Origin: Valencia hispanica
Taxonomy: Eukaryota > Chordata > Actinopteri > Cyprinodontiformes > Valenciidae
Direction of reading: 5' to 3'
DNA: 64,000 nucleotides
NCBI GenBank assembly: GCA_963556495.2
Contig: OY747702.1
Span: 26,086,403 to 26,150,402, forward strand
Under the pieces are notes generated by a model. That model was not told where the DNA came from, did no database searches, and saw only the letters and a list, made by a program, of their open reading frames with translations. Positions 34,640-64,000 of the stretch are shown here, one piece after another. Positions within the stretch are counted from its first letter, which is position 1; each line of letters begins with the position of its first letter. Made by a program: the position numbers and the translations under genes.

Positions 34640-35640
34640 CTTTTTTTTTTATATATCTGCCTTATAATGTAGTTATACCAAATGACTGCATTTACTCAAT
34701 ATAGGCATTTTACACCAATAACAGTGCTGATAAATTATTAAAGCCTAAATGAAAAAATAAATAAAACATTAGCACCCCTGCGAAAGATTTGTATACAAAT
34801 GTGTTAATAGAAAAAAAAAATCTTTTTTGGCATAGTAAAAATCTAAATATGAGATTGTTATTTTCCCTTATTACATACATGTAATCGATACAAGTTAAGG
34901 GTTAGATTATAACACTGTTATGCTGCTGGAATGAAAGATGAACATACTTTCACTTCCTGAATGTCTCCCTGAGGGATAATCCTTGAAAACAAGTCACTTC
35001 CCACATTTGCAAATGCAAGCAGAAATTGAATTTTCTTTCTTCAGAAGATAGGCATGGTCAATCAGAAAAGGCTTATGGAACATGTCTGAAGGACGCATCT
35101 GTGGTTAGGGCATAAACATCCTTTCCATAATGAATGCTGACTAATGACCTCACTCCACCTATTTTTTTAAATTATTATTTAAAGCTTAAATTAGCTCATT
35201 TTAACTCACATCCCAAAGTTAGAGGACAAATTGCATTGGGATAATTTTCAAAATCTCCAAATAATGAAAATAGAAATGCATTTGTACCCTCTCAGTGTCA
35301 GCATTTAACTGAATGGATAGGGGGGGGGAAAAATCACTTAATTGGAATCTACCTTTTAGCTACATTAAGTGCAGATATATAATCATGCATTAGCTGTTGA
35401 ATGGAGACAAATACCTAGTAGTCCTGAGAAAAAACATTTAACACTATTAGGATAATTTGGAGAAAAAAAACGCTGTCTTTTAGTTCACAATGGTGCACTA
35501 ACAGAATAGTTTAAATGTTTATAATTGTAATGCAAAAAAAATAAAAAATTGTGGTTTTAACACTTGCGAGGTGATGCAAAGTCAGCTCTGTCTTTCACAG
35601 CAGTGACTAATTTGTCTTAAAGCAAACAAGAGACCAGAGA
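34640..35640. other. Intergenic; nothing recognised
   Basis: AT-rich, homopolymer-rich DNA between the slc25a53 upstream exon and the prps1 3' end, with no ORFs of note. Confidence 0.5.
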
Positions 35641-35661
35641 TTTCTTTTTGGCATATTCAAA

Positions 35662-36633
35662 TTTATTGAGATTGCATCCTCAAATACCCGGTGCATTCAT
35701 TCTACTGTAAAAGAACACAAAGGCTTGAATTATGCACATTAATGCCATTTTTCCTTCAGACATACAAAACACAAGAATAGCAGGTGAAGATTTCTGAAGG
35801 AAGCTCCAGCCCGCAGAGACCCCAAGCTAAAAACCTGACTGCTTCTTTATCTTTATCTTAAAATCCAGAAAAAAGGGAAAACTTTGGAGACACTGGGCAT
35901 TTCCCACTCAATGAGGGCACCTCAAGAGTTGAAAGAAACATCCTTATAAGATATCGTTTCCAGCCTGCTAAAACACTGGAAAGCTGTTCATCAGTGAGAA
36001 AACTAAAAGCAAAATGTGAGGGGAAAAAGGGGGGAATAGTAGAAGACTAGCGGAAAACGTCATTTTATTTCAGACTTTTGAGGCACTCTTGGTTGAGTGG
36101 AGCTTCAGTGGCACTGTAAACTAGTTAAATACACATTCACTGGAGTAACTGTAATCCTTTCAAGCAACAGAAGCGAATACACTCGTTCATTGTAACAGAA
36201 AGCACTGTAACAGCTTTATATAACAGACACTTCTCCTGAGCACTGGAACCTGCCGGGGACATTTATAGAAGCTCTTTGACAACAAAGTGACACGACGATC
36301 AGGAGAAACAATGAGTTAAATGCACTGAAAGAAACAAAGTTCACAGTGGATAAATACTTGATTTACCCATACACATAAATAAGCCTGCCTAAAACTGGTA
36401 GCTTACACGCTTGCTTTGGCTCCCTAACCATTAAAGGATGCAACTTTTAAAGGGTGGAGGGAGTTGAGTGAGGCGGGTGTGGGGGCTGCATTAGTAACAG
36501 ACATGGTAGCTGATTCATTCATTGGTTGTTTTCAACACGGTTAATTTGCAGAACAGCTTTGTTAATGGTAGTGTTTGGGGGTATTCCCTCTTTTCTTATT
36601 TGGTATTTGGATTGAGCACAGATGATGGCGTTG
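35662..36633 (-). terminator. prps1: prps1 3' UTR with polyadenylation signal (AATAAA at 35662-35667)
   Basis: AATAAA on the minus strand lies about 0.97 kb after the stop codon, a usual distance for this gene. No coding lies between. Confidence 0.5.
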
Positions 36634-42060
<5,427 letters not shown>

Positions 42061-42488
42061 GCGGTTGGCTGAGCAAATTTGCTGGGGGGGGGAAATAAAA
42101 AAAGACACCATAAATCCTGGCAATGTGCGACTCTTATGGATAAAACTATATTTCTTCTATTGCTTAAATCCACGCAGTATTTTCTAAATTGTAAGATCCA
42201 CGGTGTTTAAAGTCGTTATTTTAAGGTTGCTGTTAAAGTTTGCTGAAAGTGTCTTCCCCTTTTTGATCCACTTTTTATACAGATATCTATAAAACTGGTG
42301 TTTCTTTTAATGGGCTGACCTCTCCATGTGTAACTACACACCCCTTTGTGCTGTGTGTCTAAACACAGCTCAGGAATCCTGGGACTGACTTGGTGTTTCC
42401 ATATCTATATCTGTGACCTTTGGGGGTTGAAGTAATGGTGCCTTTAAAGCTACAAAACACACATACAATAACAAATCGCTGAACTTTG

Positions 42489-43322
42489 TGCAGTACTTTG
42501 CAACAGTAGCCCACTAAACACTGGCTTTTTATTATTTCGTTATAACCACAGATTTCAATGTGTTTAATGGAGATTTTATGTGATAGACCAAACTATGTAT
42601 AGCCTGTAACTGTAGAGTAGAAGCAAAGGACACATGGAAAAGTGTGGATGCATTTGTATTCAGCTCCCGTTTTACTCCCACACTACAAGATAAAATCGAG
42701 GCTTTTCCAACAGAAGCCACCTAATTAGCAATATGTGTGTGCTTTTATCTTAGTATAAATACAGCTGTTCTGTGAAGCCCTAGAGGTTTACTAGAGAAGG
42801 TTAGTGAACAAAAAGCATTATGAAGACCAAGGGACACATAAGACAGGTCACTGTAAAAGATTCGGAGAAGTTTAAAGAAGGCGTTGGATCTGAAACAATA
42901 ATCCAAGGTTTAAAGTTCTTGCTGGGAACGGTTTAGCCAATCATTAGAGATTTAAAAAAGGATGACCCAATTGCAGACCTACCAAGACATTACAGCCCAC
43001 CCTAACTAACAGGTTGGGCAAGAGAAGCAGCACAGAGGGTTATGGTAATTGTGGAGGAGCTGGAGAGATGCAAATTGGGAGTGTCTGTTAACAGGACAAT
43101 TGTTTGCCTTGTACTCCACAAATCTGGGCTTTATGTAAGAGGGGAAAGGAAATAAGCCATTGCTGAAAGAAACATTTAAGAGTTCCTGTTTACTGTTTGC
43201 CACAAGTCATATAGGGGACACTTGTCACTTGTGGGGATGCTTGTCTTTAACAGAAACACAGAAGTTGATCAGAGTTGATGCAAAAATTGGTTGTTCTAAA
43301 TACAACCCTGGAAGAAATATTA
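42489..43322 (+). mobile_element. Degraded, internally deleted Tc1-like transposon upstream of prps1
   Basis: Begins with a decayed terminal repeat (gcagtactttgcaaca ... ttaatggagattttatgtgatagaccaa). Transposase DNA blocks follow: atgaagaccaagggacacataagacaggtcactg, cagacctaccaagacattacagccc, ccacaaatctgggctttatg, tgtggggatgcttgtc. It is the same family as 12955-13935, with the catalytic core deleted. Confidence 0.8.
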
Positions 43323-43429
43323 AGGTACATTGTCTCAATTTATTGTAGATGTGGATGGTGCTTACAAACCCAAACATGTCCATGAATTTACCTAAATGTT
43401 TTAATTACTGGGGTTGACTTGTTCTAGAA

Positions 43430-43603
43430 CAGGGGTGCGCAACCGTAGTCCTCGAGATCTACCATCCAGCAACTTTTAGGTGCATCCCTTCTCATCCCAG
43501 CTGGGAGAGGAAATGGAACAATTTGATTCAGGTGTGTAGGAGCTAGGATACATCTAAAATTTGTAGGATGGTAGATCTTGAGGACCAGGATTGGGCACGC
43601 CTG
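43430..43603. mobile_element. hAT MITE, 174 bp, with perfect 8-bp target duplication
   Basis: The termini caggggtgcgcaac...ctcgagatctaccatcc and their inverted copy (caggcgtgcccaatcctggtcctcaagatctaccatcc) are the classic teleost hAT MITE ends. It is flanked on both sides by the identical octamer ttctagaa (43422-43429 and 43604-43611), the 8-bp duplication of hAT elements. Confidence 0.92.
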
Positions 43604-43611
43604 TTCTAGAA

Positions 43612-44740
43612 TTTCCTTTTGACAAACACAGTCTATTACATTGTCTTCAAAAAGCAAGCTTGTCCACAAACTGTAGTTTCTCTTTACCAGCATTTAAAGG
43701 GGAAATTACAATACATCTTGCAAGCCCCAACCTCAAACCTATTAAAAACTTGTGAATGATGATTTAAACTTGGTCCATACAAGTAAGGAAATCGACTTAT
43801 TCAAATGAATGTTACCAGCTCTTCCCTGAACAGTGCTCAAATATCCAGACAGAATAATGACAGATGCTTGCTGATGGCTATAAAAAGGGTGGAGGAGTTG
43901 AAATATAGTATTGGACTTTTAACAAAATATTTGTGGGGAGTGTATAAATCTGAGCCTGTCTGTATTATGTTGACTTTTTTGGATTAGAGATAAAAACACA
44001 AAATCTCAACTTGTTCCCCTAAAACGTCTATTTAAAAATCAAGTATATCAAATATGTGTTATATAATCATCTCATTGTAGAACAAAAAAAAGGTAAACGC
44101 CCTAAATTAATATCCATATACAGGCCAGTGATGACTGAGTGTAAACCTCTGACTGCAACCGTAAAGACATTTTAGTTAAAAACTCCATGTGAACATTTAA
44201 CATCTTTGTAGTCATGACTATTTTAATTGGTGACCAAATAACAGTTACTAGTTACTTTTCTTCTCTATCTTTGTGTCACTCTAAGATTTTAATTTCAAGT
44301 GTACATGTGTGTTTTTCACATTTCTTCTATAGATAGCTACACTTAAAAGTTACAACAATGCAAACACTATGATAAAGTTTCAATCTAATGTACTGTGAGC
44401 GTTGTCAGTTATCAATACATTCGGTTACTGTTACCAGGAAGTCTTTCTCATTGCACTTTATGAATTGACAGTATTTATACTGGATTGTTTGTTTTTGACA
44501 AAGATGCTCCATTAGTGTGGTTGTGTGTTGACTCAGAAACTGGTTTTGAAATTTTGAGCGACAAAACAAACAACTAAGTATGTAAATCTTAAAGCTGCTA
44601 GCTTGTAGGTTAACATTTATACTGTTAAGTCTAGTTGTAATTTATCTTTCATTTAAAGTAAATTGTTAAAGGTTGCTCCAACAAAAAAGCGCACATTAAA
44701 TTAAGCTTAGTTCATTCAATGGCATTTCCAAATTCTTTGA
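43612..44740. other. Intergenic between prps1 and frmpd3; nothing firm
   Basis: AT-rich DNA. The stretch 43690-43910 (gtgctcaaatatccagacagaataatgacag, gatggctataaaaagggtggaggagttg) vaguely resembles a Tc1-type C-terminal segment but is too decayed to call. Confidence 0.35.
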
Positions 44741-44754
44741 AAGAGTAGATATTC

Positions 44755-47601
44755 TTTATTGCTCTTAAAACATGAACTTTGTACATAGACAAAAGACCAC
44801 AGTGACGACAAGATCATTGACAGTGAATTAAGACAGGAATGAATAAGTGCACAAAAGAAAAACAAAAGACCAAGTAATGTTGGCCATCATTATGTGAATG
44901 AAACACAGACTAACAAACTCAGCACAGCGCTGGTCATTTCACCCCTTCGCCATTTTGTACTTTGAAGTTTTAACCTTTTTGTACTTGACCATTTGGGTAC
45001 GATAAGGAGCTATCTGCCCCTGAAGGGTACATACCAGCCATGCATCAATTCATACTATCCTTGGGGACATTTTGGCAACCAATAATGTAAAGTAGTTAAA
45101 TATTTTCTACAACCAGCCTATTATTAGGAAAGGTTCTTATGTGGCTCATATAAAAATTTACTTCTAGAAGGTCGCAGAAGTTACTTTGCTTTGACTAAAG
45201 ATCCTCTTAAAAGATTCAACTGGCCCAAACTGGAACCACAACCACATTAAATAGAAATATGGTAGTTTATACTGATTTAAAAGACATATTAAATGTAATT
45301 CTAAGTAGAATTTGTTCATACTTTATGATTATTTATTGCCATAAATAGATAAAATAATGATTTACCAGGAGAGATTTTATGATACACAATAGTCAAGCGT
45401 GTAGGCACAAATTGGAGGTACAAATTGGAGAAGGGACAAATTCACCTGGAGTCATTTAGCAAAGCGACAGAAACAATGATAATCACAGAAAATGTTTCTT
45501 GTAATGCTGAAATGTTCTCAGGCTGATGAGGAAATACTGTCTGATATTTTTGTTTATAAAAATAAACATGTCCCATGCTTTGTACTGATATTCTTCAAAA
45601 TATATGTATTTGCAATTAGTCTCTATGTTACATTAACACTATAAATAATTACCTCACAGACATATCCTATTTACAAAATAGTGAAGGGTTTTGATAAATT
45701 TTAATACTACAAGTAATGATGTAAAAGTATGTCTTATTCTCTCAAATATGTTATAACATTATGTACATCTGCTGTGTAAATATATACATTTCCATACTGG
45801 ATACCATTTGCAATTGTGAGCAAGGTTCCTCTTTCAGTCTTGTCTGGCTTTACCATAAAAAAAATAAAAAAAATAAAAATCTGAATGTTACAACCTCCAG
45901 CTCCAACATATGTGTCCCTGAAGGTTGCAAGGAAAAGTGCCTCCAGTGAGAACCCCCCCCCCCCCCCAAAAAAAACAACAAAAAACTAAACCTCATTAAA
46001 TAACTGTTCTGAAAATGCAACATTAGCAGAGGAAACATTGTTAAAAGAGAATGCTTGTAGACAGTGACGTGTTCCAAACAGTATTTTAATTTCAGTGTGA
46101 TTAAATAGATTTAGTTATTTAAAGAAAAACATGGTGAAAGTGACATTTCCTGTCTGATACTAATTATTTCTCAATTACCTTTAACTATTTTCCACCAGAT
46201 GTCATGCAGTTTATGAGAATAAGTTTGTCGAATTAAAAAAATTCGCTCCGCTATACATTATATGTGAACACAAGTATAAAGCCTTTGTGGTTAATTTTCA
46301 GCAATAACATGAGGATCTGACACAAATAAAGATTTCAGACAGTAAATGGTGGGTTAGTTTTATTAAAATACATAGAAAACTACTTTGTGTGTTTAAATAT
46401 TTGCTAGATTGCACAATGTGTAACAGCACATAGAAAGCAGATTTTCTTATGTAGTATCTGAAAATATGAATGAAAATTAAAGATTATTTTGAAACAGGTC
46501 AGCATTAGCATTAAAGAGATGAATTGTAGTAATATTGACTCAAGTAAGGTTTTCAGCAGCAGGATAAATCAAAAACACTTATGTAAACATTAAAGGAAAC
46601 ATTTTTAACTCCAGAAATCATTTTGAGGTTGTGCAAAATCCTAGTCACAGGCTTACTCACTTGCTAGTGTAGGTATTTGTTTATATGATTTACAATCAGT
46701 GAGATGCAAGTGAGCCATGAATTGATAAAGGTGTAAAGTACACAGTTTGTGTTACGGATTATACTGTGGTAAAGTCTTTTCTACAGCTGAGTGGGGTAAT
46801 TGCACTCATTACTGTACAGTGGATAAAACTGTGACTTGGGTCTCTGCTACATTGTCTGCTTCTGAACATTTGTGTTTCATACCTGCTTTTTTATAATGAA
46901 AGAATGGGGCCTCAATAGTCAGTATAGTCTGTTTTATACTTTTCATTCATTGCTTTGAAGTTTCCGACTCACTTGCATTTTGGCCCGTATTCTTATGTCA
47001 CATTTTGCCAGCACAGCCAACAGAGATCATTTTTGCATTACAACAGGTAACAAATTCCACAAACACATCACCACCTAACCAATCAACCCTTTGGGCTATT
47101 CAGTTTACAGAAGTCACTACGTGACAAGATCTCCAAACTATTTTCGTCCAACGCATACATGTACTTCTGATGTATTAATTTATAATTATATTACTTTAGT
47201 ATATTTTAAATAAATGTATAATTTATTTTCCTCACAAACTTTATATTATTTGCTATATAGACACAACTAAAATATACATAATATATATATATATAAAATA
47301 TTTTACTAGAACGATTTATATATATATTTATATATACTGTATTGTAAATGTTCATATGAGGTGATTAGCCCTGTATCACCTAGTCCGCTGTAGAGTTCTT
47401 ACTCCATTGTGCATTAGTTTGGTGTATTTCTATTGTTTTTTTCAAAACAAGGCTACCTCAGGGCCTGTAAACATGGGATGAAAGAGTTGCATGGCAATTT
47501 TTACTGAGGATGATTCATTGCAGATTTAGTAAAAATTGTAAACGCTAAATAAATAATGAATTTGGATAGAGTAGACACCCATATTCCTGCCAGATTTATT
47601 C
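44755..47601 (-). terminator. frmpd3: frmpd3 long 3' UTR with polyadenylation signal (AATAAA at 44755-44760)
   Basis: After the frmpd3 stop there are 2.8 kb of AT-rich DNA without any recognisable transposon, unusual for this repeat-dense window. It ends in AATAAA on the minus strand. It contains a 15-G run on the transcript strand (C run at 45953-45967). A long 3' UTR fits a neuronal scaffold gene. Its extent is inferred. Confidence 0.45.
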
Positions 47602-61651
<14,050 letters not shown>

Positions 61652-61858
61652 TCAGAGAGAAATCACATTTACACCACAGCAACAATGAATTGATCCATGG
61701 AAACCATTTTCACCTGAAATCCTTCCACATTCAGTACAATTTCAGGCACAGTTTGTCAAAATGATATCCTTTCAGAGAGCATTTACTATCTTATCTCTTT
61801 ATTCTGTTGTTATGCATTTTTGCTTTGAGCAATAGAAAGCGTTTATCAAATTTCATTA

Positions 61859-62192
<334 letters not shown>

Positions 62193-62442
62193 AACCCTAA
62201 CCCTATCGAATAGAAAACTCATTGCTTATCATATCTAGGAGTGGGCTTTGCCTGAGGATAGGGTTTCTGAACTTCTTTGTGCTTGCCATATTTAAGGTAA
62301 ATTGACTGTGAAAAGGATTTTATAATTGTGTTATGTCACTGTAATTTGGCTGTGGATGTCAATATGGAGCTTCACTAAGAACAAAAAAAAAATCACATTA
62401 GAACAGGTTTCTTTGAAATACAAGGATTTATGGGGCATTGTG

Positions 62443-62715
62443 TGGCCCAGCGGTAGAGCGGGCACCCCAGTGGTAGAGCGGGCACCCCAGCGGTAGAGCG
62501 GGCGCCCCAGCGGTAGAGCGGGCGCCCCAGCGGTAGAGCGGGCGGCCCAGCGGTAGAGCGGGCGCCCCATATATTGAGGTCGCAGCCCTTGACGCAGCTG
62601 TCCCGGCTTCGACTCCCAACCTCAGGACATTTGCCGCATGTCTTCCCCCCCTTCTCTCTCCCCCATTTCCTGCCTACCAACTGTCCAATAAAGGCCACTA
62701 GAGCCACAAAACCTT
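62443..62715 (+). mobile_element. tRNA-derived SINE with a 20-bp tandem amplification of its head
   Basis: A polymerase III A-box-like tggcccagcgg (62443-62453) is followed by five further copies of cccagYggtagagcgggc at an exact 20-bp period to about 62567. Then follow tattgaggtcgcagcccttgacg, a B-box-like gcttcgactcc (62606-62616), cctgcc and aataaaggccactagagcc tail. The SINE body is recognisable as a common teleost tRNA-SINE, which normally has a single head unit. Confidence 0.85.
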
Positions 62716-63813
62716 TAGGGGAAAAAAAAGAAATACAATGATTTATAACAGTATTGACAAGCCTGGTTTGTTTTAAATGAGGCTAAAGAAAGACACAATC
62801 AAGTGAAAGTCTTGCAACTAGTCAAGACCCTGAAATGGACAGACCACTAGTTTTCCTGATGTGTCACTGATTCAATCTTTGACATCGTAATATTGATCTG
62901 AGTTTTTTTTATTATGCTGAAATGCCATTTAATTAGACTGACAGGAGAGCACATAATCCATCTTTTCTAAAAAGTGCCCCGTGTTTCTCTCCCCCACTTT
63001 TCATAAGCATGGGGAGGGATATGTGAAATCTAATAAAGCACATTTAATAAGCCTAATACAAGATGTCAACTTTATTTTAGAGGCTAAAACAGAAATAAAT
63101 ATTACCTCTAGCTTACTAAACTAATTTCCCAATTCATAATCTTAATGGCAATATTGATATTTTATGTTACAGATAATGAGAAGATGATAGAAGTAGTTTT
63201 AATTTACTTTATTTTCTCAAAACAATTGGATAGTTTGTAAATGACATGATGAGAAAAATGCCTAATACTGTATTTATTTTTACCCCATGCATTAAAGCTG
63301 CAAAACAGATGCTGATGAATTCTATTTCACACCATTGGACATCTATACAAATTTATTTATGGCATAAAAAACAATTTCACAAAATAAAGGTATTCGGCAG
63401 CTTGGTAAAACTAGAGTAATCGATTTATTTGTCAAAATGAGTGATGGCGCTGGAGGCTGTGAATGAACCCTTGATATAAAGTATAATAACTAGATATCAT
63501 TTATTTACACTTTCATTCATATTTTTGTTACCTGATGAATAAAACAACCCTTTATTTTCAACTTCAAAACCACCTGATGAATAAGTTTGACTTTTTAAAA
63601 GCTAAATACTCAGACATGATCACCAGTTTAAATATTATAATATTATTATAATATTGTCTCTCATTTAGTGAAGGGTAAATACAAATTCAATTTTAAAAAG
63701 CCACCCTACTTAATACATGAAAAAGGCTGGTGGCAGTTCTAGTATGAATGAGTCCCTCTTAGTTAATAAACTCCTTTGAGGTTGGAAGACCTCCTCCATC
63801 TTTTGCTCTAGAT
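62716..63813. other. frmpd3 upstream intron; nothing recognised
   Basis: AT-rich unique DNA. I looked on the minus strand for the FERM or PDZ exon that should precede the exon at 61618 and did not find a convincing one. Confidence 0.45.
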
Positions 63814-64000
63814 CAGGGGTGCCCAATTCCAGTCCTCAAGGGCCGGTCTCCAGCCAGTTTTAGATGCGTCTCTGCTCCAACACAGCTGATTCAAATCACC
63901 CAACTACCTCCTCAGCATGTTTAAGTTCTGCAGAGGCCTGCTAATGAGCCATAATTTGATTCAGGTGTACTGAACCAGGGAAAGAACTAAAACATGCAGG
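63814..64000. mobile_element. hAT MITE, left part, cut by the window end
   Basis: Starts caggggtgcccaattccagtcctcaagggccggtctcc, a standard teleost hAT MITE terminus. It is preceded by ctctagat, again containing TCTAGA as at the 43430 copy. The right end is beyond the window. Confidence 0.85.

Noticed and set aside
62443..62567. Regular direct repeats resembling a CRISPR array
   Set aside because: The units are contiguous with no spacers and sit in a SINE of a vertebrate genome.
62331..62707. Long minus-strand ORFs with repeated GAPALPLGRPLYRW-like units
   Set aside because: They are translations of the 20-bp SINE-head tandem repeat in frames; no gene context or start.

Overview
This window is vertebrate DNA, most likely from a ray-finned (teleost) fish. 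The genes have introns with GT-AG junctions. Non-coding DNA is AT-rich and carries many microsatellites and long homopolymers. The repeats are typical of teleosts: several families of decayed Tc1/mariner elements, L2/CR1-group LINE pieces, tRNA-derived SINEs and hAT MITEs. There are no prokaryotic operons, CRISPR arrays or phage genes.

Six protein-coding genes can be read, all on the minus strand, so transcription runs from high to low coordinates. From left to right they are: the 5' end of znf711 (coding exons at 1-172 and 1523-1601, 5' UTR exons to about 3000; it continues off the left edge); a complete slain1-type gene (8 coding exons, 6799-15542, 624 aa); a thymosin beta gene (2 coding exons, 24351-26540, 48 aa); slc25a53 (single coding exon, 31138-32019/32040, with a probable upstream UTR exon near 34469); a complete prps1 (7 coding exons, 36634-41795, 318 aa); and the 3' two-thirds of frmpd3 (9 exons, 47602-61618, its 5' part beyond the right edge). 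Exon boundaries were set by hand from splice dinucleotides and reading phase. slain1 and prps1 close exactly in frame, and the frmpd3 exons join in phase throughout. The set frmpd3, prps1, slc25a53, thymosin beta-15-like and znf711 corresponds to genes on human Xq21-q22, so this is a conserved vertebrate synteny block. The genes are unrelated in function (transcription factor, microtubule plus-end factor, actin sequestration, mitochondrial carrier, PRPP synthesis, FERM/PDZ scaffold).

Introns and intergenic gaps are filled with mobile-element remains. A LINE lies in znf711 intron DNA. A THAP-encoding DNA-transposon remnant lies at 4044-4597. Tc1 copies of several subfamilies lie near 4.8, 7.9, 13, 28, 33.5, 42.5, 50.7-54.4, 59 and 60-61 kb. 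Two CR1-group LINE carcasses lie at 16.8-18.1 and 19.8-21.6 kb, and an L2 lies in prps1 intron 5. Two nested insertions are visible: a hAT-like transposase gene inside a Tc1 element (50.7-54.4 kb), and a SINE inside a Tc1 element (60-61 kb).

I do not see a new multi-gene system. The items most worth checking are structural. They are a 216-bp, about 98.6% identical duplication of a frmpd3 FERM exon that lost its splice donor and ends in telomere-like repeats; two perfect fold-back inverted repeats (63-bp arms at 10148-10335, 21-bp arms at 54064-54109) that look like template-switch products; a tRNA-SINE whose head is amplified as a 20-bp tandem array; and a THAP-domain exon with an intact splice donor trapped in a MITE-like element.
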